Shown here in pieces: positions 24,385 through 33,178 of a DNA stretch of 64,000 nt. Position numbers and translations under genes: made by a program. Position 1 is the stretch's first letter. The number at the start of each line of letters is the position of its first letter. The notes beneath the pieces are model-generated. The model saw nothing but the letters and a program-made list of their open reading frames with translations. It was not told the origin of the DNA and searched no databases. This stretch comes from PALSA-505 sp036496025 (GTDB lineage: Bacteria; Actinomycetota; Actinomycetes; Streptosporangiales; Streptosporangiaceae), in assembly GCA_036496025.1 (NCBI GenBank), contig DASXLW010000045.1, forward strand, positions 55,436 to 119,435, written 5' to 3'.

Positions 24385-26036
24385 GACACCACGCCGACGT
24401 CATCGTGGTCGGGGCCGGGCTGGCCGGGCTGGCCGCGGCGGCGGAGCTGACCGATGCGGGCCGCCGCGTGCTGCTCCTGGATCAAGAACCCCAGCAGTCG
24501 CTCGGCGGGCAGGCGTGGTGGTCGTTCGGGGGCCTGTTCTTCGTCGACTCGCCTGAGCAGCGGCGGCTGCGGATCCGGGACTCCCGCGACCTCGCCTGGC
24601 AGGACTGGCTGGGCAGCGCCGGCTTCGACCGGCCCGAGGACGATCTGCCGCGCCGGTGGGCGGAGGCGTACGTCGACTTCGCGGCGGGGGAGAAGCGGGC
24701 CTGGTTGCACGCCATGGGCCATCGCGTGTTCCCCGTCGTCGGCTGGGCCGAACGCGGCGGCTACACCGCGCTCGGACACGGCAACTCGGTACCCCGCTTC
24801 CACATCACCTGGGGGACCGGCCCCGGGATCGTCCAGCCGTTCGAGCGGAGGGTGCGCGCGGCCGCCGCGCGCGGGCGGCTGACGTTCCGGTTCCGGCACC
24901 GGGTCGATGAGCTCACCGCCACCGCCGGGGCCATCGACGGTGTCCGCGGCACGGTGCTCGAGCCCAGCCACGTACCCCGCGGGGAGCCCAGCTCCCGGGC
25001 CCCGGCCGGGGAGTTCGAGCTGCGCGCGCAGGCGGTGATCGTCGCCTCGGGCGGCATCGGCGGTAACCACGACCTGGTGCGCGCCTCGTGGCCCGAGCGG
25101 CTCGGCCGGCCACCCGCGCACATGATCACGGGCGTGCCCGCGCACGTCGACGGGCGGATGCTCGAGATCGCGCAGCGGGCCGGCGCGCGGATCATCAATC
25201 CGGACCGGATGTGGCACTACGTCGAGGGCATCCACAACTGGAGCCCGATCTGGCCAGGGCACGGCATCCGCATCCTGCCCGGCCCGTCGTCGCTGTGGCT
25301 GGACGCCACCGGGCGACGGCTGCCGGTGCCGCTGTTCCCGGGCTTCGACACCCTGGGCACGCTCGAGTACCTGCGTACCACCGGCCACGACCACAGCTGG
25401 TTCGTGCTCACCCGCAAGATCATCCAGAAGGAGTTCGCGCTGTCGGGCTCCGAGCAGAACCCCGACCTGACCGGCCGTTCGGTTCGCGCGGTCCTGGGCC
25501 GCGCCAGGGCCGGAGTACCCGCGCCGGTGCAGGCCTTCGTGGACCATGGCCGGGACTTCGTGACCGCCACCTCGGTCGCCGACCTGGTGGCCGGGATGAA
25601 CGCGGTCGCCGGGACCGACCTGCTCGACCCGGCAGTGGTCGAGGCCGAGATCATCGCGCGCGACCGCGAGATGGCCAACCCGTACACCAAGGACCTGCAG
25701 GTCACGGCGCTTCGCGGCAGCCGCGCCTACCTGGCTGACCGGCTGGTCCGGACCGCGCGCCCGCACCGGCTGCTGGATCCGGCCGCCGGGCCGCTGATCG
25801 CGGTCCGGCTGTCCGTGCTGACCCGCAAGACGCTGGGCGGCCTGCACACCGACCTCGACGGCCGGGTGCTGGGCTCCGACGGGCTCCCCGTGCCCGGGCT
25901 TTACGCGGTCGGCGAGGTCGCCGGGTTCGGCGGCGGGGGCATGCACGGTTACCGCGCGCTGGAGGGCACATTCCTCGGCGGCTGCCTGTTTTCCGGTCGC
26001 ACCGCCGGGCGCGCGGCGGCCAAGGCGGTGGGCTGA
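24381..26036 (+). CDS. FAD-binding dehydrogenase (KsdD/fumarate reductase flavoprotein superfamily)
   Basis: 551 residues, ATG overlapping the previous stop. The N-terminal dinucleotide motif VIVVGAGLAGLAAAAELTDAG and a C-terminal FAD segment (LYAVGEVAGFGGGGMHGYRA) frame the substrate domain; SLGGQAWWSFGG and RKTLGGLHTD are typical of this group. Homologues are annotated FAD-binding dehydrogenases related to 3-ketosteroid dehydrogenases. Substrate and electron acceptor are unknown. Coupling to a lipoprotein gene hints at a role near the cell surface (inference). Confidence 0.85.
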   Translation: MRHHADVIVVGAGLAGLAAAAELTDAGRRVLLLDQEPQQSLGGQAWWSFGGLFFVDSPEQRRLRIRDSRDLAWQDWLGSAGFDRPEDDLPRRWAEAYVDFAAGEKRAWLHAMGHRVFPVVGWAERGGYTALGHGNSVPRFHITWGTGPGIVQPFERRVRAAAARGRLTFRFRHRVDELTATAGAIDGVRGTVLEPSHVPRGEPSSRAPAGEFELRAQAVIVASGGIGGNHDLVRASWPERLGRPPAHMITGVPAHVDGRMLEIAQRAGARIINPDRMWHYVEGIHNWSPIWPGHGIRILPGPSSLWLDATGRRLPVPLFPGFDTLGTLEYLRTTGHDHSWFVLTRKIIQKEFALSGSEQNPDLTGRSVRAVLGRARAGVPAPVQAFVDHGRDFVTATSVADLVAGMNAVAGTDLLDPAVVEAEIIARDREMANPYTKDLQVTALRGSRAYLADRLVRTARPHRLLDPAAGPLIAVRLSVLTRKTLGGLHTDLDGRVLGSDGLPVPGLYAVGEVAGFGGGGMHGYRALEGTFLGGCLFSGRTAGRAAAKAVG

Positions 26037-26048
26037 CCGGACGCCAAG

Positions 26049-26075
26049 TGCCCGGCCAATCGAGCTGGCCGGGCA
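26049..26075 (+). terminator. Stem-loop terminator after the FAD dehydrogenase
   Basis: TGCCCGGCCA pairs perfectly with TGGCCGGGCA around a 7-base loop, 13 bases past the stop at 26036. Confidence 0.75.
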
Positions 26076-26220
26076 TGCACCGGCCCGCCGAGCCGGACGA
26101 GATAATCCGTCCGGCAGCTGACCGGCCGCCGCCCATGTCGCCTTACTCGATCGGCCGGGCTGTCTGCCGCGCCGCTCCCCTCCTGGAGGCCAGCCCCCGG
26201 CCGATCGGCATGTGCCGGTC

Positions 26221-26276
26221 GGCCGGGCCGGGGCTGGCTCGGTCCCCGGCCCGACCGGCCGGGCCGGGGCTGGCTC
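26221..26276. repeat. 20-bp direct repeat in the FAD dehydrogenase-protease gap
   Basis: GGCCGGGCCGGGGCTGGCTC occurs at 26221-26240 and 26257-26276, separated by a complementary CCCCGGCCCG, so several alternative hairpins can form. The 26076-26327 stretch otherwise holds no gene. It may act as a terminator of the protease gene, which ends at 26328 on the other strand. Confidence 0.6.
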
Positions 26277-26327
26277 CTTACCCCGGCCCGGCCGGCCAGG
26301 CCGGGCTGTTACTGCGCTGGCGCCGGC

Positions 26328-27902
26328 TCAGGCAGCCGGACCAGTCGCGAGGGTGACGGTGGCGGTGTGGCTGGCGCCGTTCTGGTCGGTCCAGCTGATG
26401 CTGACCTTGTCGCCGGGGTGGTATCCGTTGAGTACCGAACGGATCTGGCTCGACGAGGTGATGCTGTGGCCGGCCAGCGAGGTGATGGTGTCGCCGGCGC
26501 CCAGGCCGGCCGCTGCGGCCGCCGAGCCCTGCGTGACCCCGGCGATCTGCGCCCCGGCGCCGGCCGGCGTCCCCGGCACCTGGCTCCCGGACGCGACCTC
26601 GATACCCAGGAACGCGGTCGAGCCGATGTGCACCGTGGCTGAGCCTGTGCCCGCCTCGATCTGATGGGCGAAGTTCAGCGCCTCGTTAATCGGGATCGTG
26701 AACGCCTGGGTGGCGGACGAAGCCGAGCTGAGCTGGGTGGATCCGCTCGACCCGGCGGTGTCGATGCCGATCACCTGGCCGTGGGTGTTGGTGAGCGGGC
26801 CACCGGAGTCGCCGGGCTGGATCGGCGCGTTGGACTGGATGAGCCCGGTCAGCTGCTCGGAGGTGCCGGACCCTTCGTCGCCGGCGGTGATCGCCCGGCC
26901 CAGGCCGGTGACCCTGCCGGTGGCGACCGAGGGGGTGCCGTTGCGGCCGAGCGCGTTGCCGATGGCGACGACCTTGTCGCCGACGCCCACCGTCGACGAG
27001 TCGCCGAGGCTCGCGGTCGTCAGGCCCGAGGCGCCCTGCAACTGCAGCACCGCGACGTCCTTGGTCGCGCTGTAGCCGACCACCTTCGCCGGGTAGGTGC
27101 GGCCGTTGCCGACGTCCCTGACCTTGACCGAGGTGGCGCCGTTGATCACGTGGTTGTTGGTGAGCACCTCGCCGTTCGGAGTCAGGACGATCCCCGTGCC
27201 GGCCGCCTGGCCGCTCTGATAGCCGAGGTTGGAGACCACGTCAACCAGGCCGGGATCGGTCTTGGCCACGATCTGATCGGTGGTCAACACGGAGCCCGCG
27301 GACGTCCCCGCGGTCAGCGCCCAGGCCGAGCCCGCGCCGATGAGCACTCCGGCCGCCGCGGTCAGCGCCAGCACCCGGAGACGGGCCCGCCGCGACGGGC
27401 GCTTAGGCGCACCGGCTGCCTCCGGTCCTTCGGGGCCGCCGGGACCGTAGCCGCCGGGGCCGTATCCGGCCGGGCCGCCGGGGCCGTAACCGCCGGGGCC
27501 GTAACCGCCGGGGGCGCTTGGGCCGTAGCCGCCGGGGCCGTAGCCACCGGGGGCGTAGCTGCCGGGCCCGTATCCGGCCGGGCCGCCGGGGCCGTAGCCG
27601 CCGGGGGCGTAGCCGCCGGTGCCGTAGTCTGCGGAGCCTGCCGGGCCGTATCCGGCGGGGCCGTACCCCGCGGAGTCTGCCCGGCCGTGGCCGGTACCGC
27701 CGGCGGGGCCGTAGGCCCCGGAGCCCGAGGGGCCGTACGCCGCCGGGCCTGAGTGGCCGTATGCCGCCGGGCCGTAGCCTGCGGAGCCTGCCTGGCCGTA
27801 CCCGGTCTGGCCTGCGGAGGAATAAGAGCTGTCAGGACCGGGCCATGATGCGTCAGCCTGCGGCTGCGTCGGTCCGGCCGGGACCGGTGATTCGTGGGCC
27901 AT
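26328..27902 (-). CDS. HtrA-like S1C serine protease with PDZ domain and Gly-Tyr-Pro repeat N-terminus
   Basis: 524 residues from ATG 27902. Residues 40-160 are GYGPGG-type repeats, probably disordered and cytoplasmic. A basic stretch and one membrane segment (about 175-198) anchor the protein. The trypsin-like domain has H251 (TNNHV), D282 (KDVAVL) and S366 (GDSGGP). A C-terminal PDZ domain (SAAAAAGLGAGDTITSLAGH) follows. It is a membrane-bound periplasmic-side protease/chaperone of envelope stress. The repeat region is longer than in many homologues. A GGAGA site lies eight bases before the ATG. Confidence 0.92.
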   Translation of the reverse strand: MAHESPVPAGPTQPQADASWPGPDSSYSSAGQTGYGQAGSAGYGPAAYGHSGPAAYGPSGSGAYGPAGGTGHGRADSAGYGPAGYGPAGSADYGTGGYAPGGYGPGGPAGYGPGSYAPGGYGPGGYGPSAPGGYGPGGYGPGGPAGYGPGGYGPGGPEGPEAAGAPKRPSRRARLRVLALTAAAGVLIGAGSAWALTAGTSAGSVLTTDQIVAKTDPGLVDVVSNLGYQSGQAAGTGIVLTPNGEVLTNNHVINGATSVKVRDVGNGRTYPAKVVGYSATKDVAVLQLQGASGLTTASLGDSSTVGVGDKVVAIGNALGRNGTPSVATGRVTGLGRAITAGDEGSGTSEQLTGLIQSNAPIQPGDSGGPLTNTHGQVIGIDTAGSSGSTQLSSASSATQAFTIPINEALNFAHQIEAGTGSATVHIGSTAFLGIEVASGSQVPGTPAGAGAQIAGVTQGSAAAAAGLGAGDTITSLAGHSITSSSQIRSVLNGYHPGDKVSISWTDQNGASHTATVTLATGPAA

Positions 27903-28264
27903 GAGCCTGTCTCCCTGGACGCCTGTCTCTCGTTTCGATGACCACCCTGCCGCCCGAACCTGCATGCCAACTAAGGGCTAGCTGACGTTTGACGGGGAGT
28001 TAGTTGAATGATAGCTGAATGAAACCTCTGAACAGGTCACCTGTCCCGGACCCAGCATCGCGGTCCCGGCTGAGCAGAGCCTCCGTCCTCGCTCAGACTT
28101 ACCTCTCACCCCGGCCGCTCCTCCCCAGGCGGCTCACCTGGCCGCTTCCCCGAAGAGGGGCGGAGGTGATCGGCGGTCGGCGAGTCAGGTCGCCGTCGCG
28201 GCGTGAGACCACCACCGGGTCCCGGGTCGCTTATCGTGGCCGGACCAGAGGAGGGGAGACGCCG
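27903..28264. other. Divergent intergenic region, no gene seen
   Basis: 362 bases lie between the divergent protease and small hypothetical genes. An open frame runs through it from 28019 but has no ribosome site or domain and is unlikely to be translated. The AT-rich patch at 27980-28020 is the likely promoter zone. Confidence 0.5.
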
Positions 28265-28522
28265 GTGCTTGACGATCTTGCTTACGATGACAGCGACGAG
28301 CCGGGCATCGGCCTGGTGCCGGGCGACGTCCCCTGGGACGCGGTGGAGGACCACATCAAGATCGTCCACGGCCCGCTCCTGGTCGGGCCGGACCCCAGCG
28401 GGCAGTATGCCGGCGCTTACTGGGCCAGCACCAGGATGGTGGTGGAATCAGACCTCGGCACCGACCAGGACGAGGCGGTCACCGAGTTCCGCGAACTGCT
28501 GCGCGAGCGCGGCCAGGTCTAG
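28265..28522 (+). CDS. Small conserved-looking protein, unknown
   Basis: 85 residues from GTG 28265, seven bases after GAGGGGAG. It is acidic, beginning LDDLAYDDSDEPGIGLVPGD and ending in a charged helix (DQDEAVTEFRELLRERGQ). No domain is recognised, and there is no signal or membrane segment. The frame extends upstream to 28019, but that part is arginine-rich and non-coding in appearance. The gene converges on the cupin gene with a 27-bp gap. Confidence 0.65.
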   Translation: MLDDLAYDDSDEPGIGLVPGDVPWDAVEDHIKIVHGPLLVGPDPSGQYAGAYWASTRMVVESDLGTDQDEAVTEFRELLRERGQV

Positions 28523-28549
28523 CCCCGCCCGGGCCCGGGCGCGGGCGGG

Positions 28550-28909
28550 TTAGTCGCGGTGCACGGTGCCGGGGGTGAAGGCGGGCAGGCAGACGGCGAC
28601 GTACTCGGCGCCGGACGGGCCCGGGCTGCTGTAGCGCACCCACTCGCCGGGCGCGGTGTGAACGGCCTGGCCGGCCTGCACGGTCAGCTGGCCGCCGTCG
28701 AACTCCACCAGCAGCACCCCGCGCAGCACGACGGTGAACTCGTCGAACTCCGGGCGCTGCCCCGGCTCGGCCCAGCCGGACGGGCTGCGCATGTGAGCGA
28801 CGCTGACCCTGGGCTCGGCGCTGTTGACCCGCCCGACGTACTCGTCGATCAGCTTGGGCGGCTCGCCGGCGGCGGTCACCCGGCTCGGCTCGCCGATCAG
28901 TTCGGGCAT
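28550..28909 (-). CDS. Cupin-domain protein
   Basis: 119 residues. A single cupin barrel is indicated by FDEFTVVLRGVLLVEFDGGQ (motif 1 region) and VQAGQAVHTAPGEWVRY (motif 2 region). The usual first metal histidines are replaced, so metal binding is doubtful. The activity is unknown. It lies 35 bases downstream of the Nudix gene on the same strand. Confidence 0.8.
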   Translation of the reverse strand: MPELIGEPSRVTAAGEPPKLIDEYVGRVNSAEPRVSVAHMRSPSGWAEPGQRPEFDEFTVVLRGVLLVEFDGGQLTVQAGQAVHTAPGEWVRYSSPGPSGAEYVAVCLPAFTPGTVHRD

Positions 28910-28944
28910 GCGGGCCAGTATGGCGCAGCCTCGGCCGGTCGCGA

Positions 28945-29493
28945 TCAGCCGGCCAGCAGTCGCCGCACCCGGTCCAGGGTCTCCCGGAGGTTGGGCTCGG
29001 ACGTGGCCCCCTGCGCCTCGCCCGGCGTGACCCAGCGCAACGGCGCATCCGGGCTCTCCGGCGTGGCCGCCTCCGGTCGCCGGGTGGCCAGCACGAACCT
29101 CAGGTCCGCGTGTTCGTGCGCGGGCTCACCCTTGCCCGCGGGAACCGAGACGATCGCCACGTGCCGCAGTTCGGAGTCCGGCCAGGGCACCAGGTCGGTC
29201 AGGCCGGTCTCCTCGCCGGCCTCCCGCAGGGCGATGGCCAGCGGGCTGGTCTCGCCGGGATCCGCGTGCCCGCCGACCTGCAGCCACGCCTGCTGCCGCT
29301 GGTGCCAGCGCAGCAGCAGGTCACCGTTGTCCGGCTGCACGATCACCGCGGACGCGGTGACGTGCAGCGGAATCGTGCGCAGCCAAGGGTCTTCCGCAGT
29401 GCGCACGAGTGCCCGCACCCGCTCCACGTCCGCCGTCTCCACCTGGCCCTGCGGCCGGTACCTGTCGAGCAGCTCGCTGGTTTCCGAGGTCAC
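28945..29493 (-). CDS. Nudix hydrolase
   Basis: 182 residues from GTG 29493. The Nudix box begins GGHADPGE and continues through REAGEETGL, with all catalytic glutamates present. HVTASAVIVQPDNGDLLLRW and a C-terminal LRWVTPGEA flank it. These enzymes cleave nucleoside diphosphates linked to another moiety; the substrate is unknown. It is the last recognisable enzyme before the dehydrogenase gene, which ends 12 bases away on the same strand. Confidence 0.88.
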   Translation of the reverse strand: MTSETSELLDRYRPQGQVETADVERVRALVRTAEDPWLRTIPLHVTASAVIVQPDNGDLLLRWHQRQQAWLQVGGHADPGETSPLAIALREAGEETGLTDLVPWPDSELRHVAIVSVPAGKGEPAHEHADLRFVLATRRPEAATPESPDAPLRWVTPGEAQGATSEPNLRETLDRVRRLLAG

Positions 29494-29505
29494 CCGCAGA
29501 TGGTC

Positions 29506-31974
29506 TCAGATGTCCTTGATCCTCCGGCCCGCCGGGTCGAACGGCGGCCGCAGGTGCACGGTGGCCGGGCAGAGTTCGCCGCCCACGTTCACCTGGTAGG
29601 AGCCGGCCCGGGCGAGGTCGGCTGTCATCACCTCGTGGCCAGAGTGCCGGACGTAGGCCAGGCCCACCGAGCTGCCGATGGCCTCGCCCCAGGCCGCCGA
29701 GGTCACCTGGCCCGCCGCGCGCCCGTCGCGCAGCACGAGCTCACCGCCCCACATCATGACGTCCGGATCGTCGAGGACCAGCGAGACCAGCCTGCGCCGG
29801 GGACCGTCTGCCCGGGCCTTTTCCACCGCCTCCCGGCCGAGAAACGGGATGTCGGTCTTCAGCTTGCAGGCGAAAAGCAGGCCGGCTTCGACCGGATTGT
29901 AATCCGGGCTCAACTCGCGCCCGTACGCGCGATACGCCTTTTCCAGCCGCATCGACTCGATGGCGTAATAGCCTGCATTCACCACGCCCAGGCCGGTGCC
30001 CGCCGTCATCAGGTCCTCATAGACGCCGACCGCGAATTCAGCGGGCACGTAAAGCTCCCAGCCGAGCTCCCCGACGTAGGTAATCCGGGTCGCCCGAACG
30101 GTGGCATAGCCGATGTCAACGGTCTGGCTCGAGCCGAACGGAAAGGCCTTATCGCTGAAGTCGCTGCGCGATATCGCGGAAAGCAGCTCCCGGGACCGCG
30201 GTCCCATGACCCCGTAAACGGCATAAGCCGAGGTGACGTCCAGGAGGGTGGCGGCGGCGCCGGCCGGGATACGGCGGCGGATGTGATCCTTGTCGTGCTC
30301 GGTCTGCGAGGCGCTGCTGACGAGCAGGAATTCCCCGGCTGACAGCCGGGTGGCGGTGATGTCCGCCTCGTACGTGCCGCGCGAGTTGAGCATTCCGGTG
30401 TAGACCGTCCGGCCGGGCCGGACCGCGACGTCGGCGGTGCACAGCCACTGCAGGACCGCCTCCGCATCGGGGCCGGCCAGCAGGAACTTGGAGAACGAGG
30501 TCTGATCGAAGACCGCCACGGCGCGCCGGGCGGCCTGCTGCTCGGCCGCCGACCAGGGCAGCCAGCCCGGTTTGCCCCAGGCGTAGCCGAGCCGCGGCTC
30601 CTGGCCGGGCGGCGCGAAGAAGTTGGCCCGTTCCCAGCCCATCTTGCTGCCGAAACAGGCATTGGCCGCCTTCAGCAGGTGATAGGCGGGGGAGCGGCGG
30701 AACGGGCGGGCGGTGTCAAGCTCACGGTTCGGCCAGGGCACGGCGTAATGCAGGCCGAGTACCTCGCTCACCCGATCATGCAGCCACTGGTTATTACCGT
30801 GGAACCCGGCGAACCGGCGGATGTCGACGGCGGATACGTCGGTCGCGGGCTCGCCCTCGGTAATCCACTCCGCCAGCGCTCGCCCGGCACCGCCGGCCGA
30901 CGCGATTCCTACCGAGTTGAAGCCCGCCGCGACAAAGAAATTCCGCAGTTCCGGCGCCTCACCGAGGATGAACTGGTTGTCCGGGGTAAAGCTTTCCGGG
31001 CCGTTGTAGAACTTCTTGATCCCGGTGCGGCTCAGCGCCGGTATCCGGTGCAGGGCATTCTCCATCGGGATCGAGAACTGATCCCAGTCCTCCGGCAGCA
31101 ACTGGAACTCGAAATCGGCCGGCAGCGCGTCGGGGGCGAGCCAGGGCTTGGCCTGCGGCTCGAACCCGCCGACGACCAGCCCGCCGACCTCCTCCTTGAA
31201 GTAGGTGTACCCGTCCGGGTCGCGCAGCACCGGCAAGTCCGGCCGGACGCCGTCGATGCGCCCGGTCACCACGTAGAAGTGCTCGGCGGAATGCAGCGGT
31301 ACGTTGACCCCGCACATCGACCCGACCTGCTTGGCCCACTGGCCTGCGCAGTTCACCACCACCTCGGCCTCGATGCCGCCGCCGGCCGTGCGCACGCCCG
31401 TCACCCGGCCGCCGGCCGTGAGGATCCCGGTCACCCGGGTCCGCTCGCACACCCGGACGCCGCGGTCGCGGGCTCCCTTGGCCAGCGCCTGCGTCAGGTC
31501 CGTGGGGTTGGCCGTCCCGTCCCCGGGCAGCCAGAGCGCCCCGGCCAGGTCGTCAGCCCGCATCACCGGGTACAGCCCGGCCGCTTCGTCCGGCCCGATC
31601 AGCTCGCAGTCCAGGCCGTAGGCCACGGCCGCGGCGGCGGTCCGCTGCAACTGGACCAGGCGATCGGCGGTGCGCGCCACGGTCACCGCGCCGCATTGCT
31701 TGAACCCGGCGGACAGGCCGGTCTCCTGCTCGAGCCCGCGGTACAGGTCGGTCGAGTACTGCACCAGGCGGGTGACGCTCTCCGAGGCGCGCACCTGGCC
31801 GATCAGGCCGGCCGCGTGCCAGGTCGTCCCGCAGGACAGCTGCCCCTGTTCCAGCAGGAGCACGTCGGGCCAGCCCAGCCGGGCCAGGTGGTAGGCCACG
31901 CTGGTGCCGATCACCCCCCCGCCGATGACGATCACCCGGGCGCGGCCGGGGAGCGCGGCGGCGTGGTCAGTCAT
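29506..31974 (-). CDS. Dimethylglycine/sarcosine dehydrogenase-like FAD oxidoreductase with GcvT domains
   Basis: 822 residues from ATG 31974. The N-terminal DAO-type FAD domain starts VIVIGGGVIGTSVAYHLARL, with GTTWHAAGLIGQ next to the flavin-attachment region. The second half is an aminomethyltransferase-like folate domain (FDQTSFSKFLLAGPDAEAVL, ITYVGELGWELYVP, YAIESMRLEKAYRAYGREL). This matches dimethylglycine or sarcosine dehydrogenases, which demethylate N-methyl amines and pass formaldehyde to tetrahydrofolate. The ATG overlaps the kinase stop by eight bases. The natural substrate is unknown, and a kinase partner is unusual for glycine betaine breakdown. Confidence 0.9.
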   Translation of the reverse strand: MTDHAAALPGRARVIVIGGGVIGTSVAYHLARLGWPDVLLLEQGQLSCGTTWHAAGLIGQVRASESVTRLVQYSTDLYRGLEQETGLSAGFKQCGAVTVARTADRLVQLQRTAAAAVAYGLDCELIGPDEAAGLYPVMRADDLAGALWLPGDGTANPTDLTQALAKGARDRGVRVCERTRVTGILTAGGRVTGVRTAGGGIEAEVVVNCAGQWAKQVGSMCGVNVPLHSAEHFYVVTGRIDGVRPDLPVLRDPDGYTYFKEEVGGLVVGGFEPQAKPWLAPDALPADFEFQLLPEDWDQFSIPMENALHRIPALSRTGIKKFYNGPESFTPDNQFILGEAPELRNFFVAAGFNSVGIASAGGAGRALAEWITEGEPATDVSAVDIRRFAGFHGNNQWLHDRVSEVLGLHYAVPWPNRELDTARPFRRSPAYHLLKAANACFGSKMGWERANFFAPPGQEPRLGYAWGKPGWLPWSAAEQQAARRAVAVFDQTSFSKFLLAGPDAEAVLQWLCTADVAVRPGRTVYTGMLNSRGTYEADITATRLSAGEFLLVSSASQTEHDKDHIRRRIPAGAAATLLDVTSAYAVYGVMGPRSRELLSAISRSDFSDKAFPFGSSQTVDIGYATVRATRITYVGELGWELYVPAEFAVGVYEDLMTAGTGLGVVNAGYYAIESMRLEKAYRAYGRELSPDYNPVEAGLLFACKLKTDIPFLGREAVEKARADGPRRRLVSLVLDDPDVMMWGGELVLRDGRAAGQVTSAAWGEAIGSSVGLAYVRHSGHEVMTADLARAGSYQVNVGGELCPATVHLRPPFDPAGRRIKDI

Positions 31975-32887
31975 CCCGCTGGGCCTGGTCAAGCAGCCGG
32001 GCGAAGTCAGGCCCGGTCATTGCCTCGGCGGCCGCCTCGTAGCGCTCCATGGCCCAGGACCAGAAATCGAAGTCGAGCGGGCTGGTGCTGGCCTGGATGG
32101 ATCCCCACAGCGTCCACCCGTACTTGGCGGCCAAGCCGAGCAGCCGGGCCCGGGCGACCTTGTTGCGCAGCGGCCGGCCGTAGTACTCGCTGACCAGATC
32201 GGCCAGCCCGTCGAGATCCAGGCGGCACTCGCTCCAGATGTTGCCGAGCTCGAAGCAGGGGTCATTGTTGCCCGAGTATTCGTAGTCGATGAGCCAGATC
32301 CGGTCACCGTCGTCGATGAAGTTTCCCGCCAGCAGGTCGTTGTTGCAGGGCACGAGGGCGGCAGGATGCGCGGCGAGCGCCTGCCGGATGGCATCGAAGC
32401 GCGGCATCAGGCCGGCGTATCCGGCTGGCAGCCTGAACTGCCGGGCCAGGACCAGTGCGAGGTAGCGCCGCTGGATATCGAACATGTTGAAGTCGTTGCC
32501 AAACGGCTGCGCCGCGTGCAGCCTGCGGCAGGCCTGGGCGACCCGGGCGATGTTGCCCGGCGCGGACACGTCCGCGTCGGTGAAGGTGCGGCCCTCGATG
32601 TAGCCGATCACCAGGACGCCGGCCTCGGGCCGGTATTCGATCACCGGCGCGGCCGCGCCCGCCGCGGCCGCGGTCGCCGTGTTGCGGTACTCATGGTCCC
32701 GGTTGATGGCCAGCAGTTCGGCGCCGCGGCTGAACACCCGCGCGACGAAGGTGCCGCCCGGCGTGCTGACCTTGTAGTTGCGGTTGGTCAGGCCGCCATC
32801 CAGCCGCTGCACCGAGCGCGGCGTGCCGGCCAGGCTCGGCACCCGGTCGAAGAGCGCGCCGAGATCGCCATGCAGGTCATCGGCCAT
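31967..32887 (-). CDS. Choline/ethanolamine kinase-like phosphotransferase
   Basis: 306 residues from ATG 32887, with GAGGGA eight bases upstream. The fold is the aminoglycoside/choline-kinase one: a substrate-facing LDGGLTNRNYKV loop, the catalytic loop PCNNDLLAGNF and the metal-binding WLIDYEYSGNNDP. Choline kinase would usually read HNDL; here Cys-Asn-Asn-Asp replaces the His. It would phosphorylate a hydroxyl of a small amine such as choline or ethanolamine. It is cotranscribed with the dehydrogenase and divergent from the permease. Confidence 0.85.
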   Translation of the reverse strand: MADDLHGDLGALFDRVPSLAGTPRSVQRLDGGLTNRNYKVSTPGGTFVARVFSRGAELLAINRDHEYRNTATAAAAGAAAPVIEYRPEAGVLVIGYIEGRTFTDADVSAPGNIARVAQACRRLHAAQPFGNDFNMFDIQRRYLALVLARQFRLPAGYAGLMPRFDAIRQALAAHPAALVPCNNDLLAGNFIDDGDRIWLIDYEYSGNNDPCFELGNIWSECRLDLDGLADLVSEYYGRPLRNKVARARLLGLAAKYGWTLWGSIQASTSPLDFDFWSWAMERYEAAAEAMTGPDFARLLDQAQRDD

Positions 32888-32958
32888 CGACGCGGTCCCT
32901 CGCCTTCTGCTCACGCGTCTTGCGGGGCCCGGCCAGCGGGCGCCCGGGTGCTGGATGC

Positions 32959-32988
32959 AGCGTAAGTCCTGCGGCACATAAAGGTCTA
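32959..32988 (-). promoter_or_regulatory. Candidate promoter of the kinase-dehydrogenase operon
   Basis: On the minus strand TAGACC (32988-32983) and TACGCT (32964-32959) are 18 bases apart, about 70 bases before the kinase ATG. The -35 lies inside the palindrome GTCTAGAC. Confidence 0.4.
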
Positions 32989-32993
32989 GACAA
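32982..32993. promoter_or_regulatory. GntR/HutC-type operator candidate
   Basis: The perfect palindrome GTCTAGAC (32984-32991) with flanks AG and AA fits the HutC-family half-site rule GTMTAKAC. It differs at two of twelve positions from the DasR element TGGTCTAGACCA. It overlaps the minus-strand -35 candidate. Confidence 0.55.
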
Positions 32994-33104
32994 AAGAGGG
33001 AACCAGGGCGACGACCGCGAATGGCCACCGGTGCGTTACGCGCGGTTATCGGTGAACTGGCTATGTCATTAGGTCAATTTCTGAGACAGGCAAGGTGGAG
33101 AAAC

Positions 33105-33136
33105 GTATGGACAATTACCTGTGCCGGGCTTACGCT
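33105..33136 (+). promoter_or_regulatory. Candidate promoter/operator of the permease-GntR operon
   Basis: TGGACA at 33108-33113 and TACGCT at 33131-33136 are separated by 17 bases. GTATGGAC at 33105-33112, one mismatch from the HutC half-site consensus, overlaps the -35. The -10 hexamer is identical to that of the divergent promoter. Confidence 0.5.
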
Positions 33137-33178
33137 ACGGCTCAAACCGCAGCCTGATCCCCGCTGGGAAGGCAACCG

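Noticed and set aside
27420..27830. CRISPR-like array
   Set aside because: The short repeats are in-frame Gly-Tyr-Pro codons of the protease gene, with no unique spacers.
30679..32193. A 504-codon + strand frame opposite the dehydrogenase and kinase genes
   Set aside because: Spans two real genes on the other strand and has no recognisable motif.
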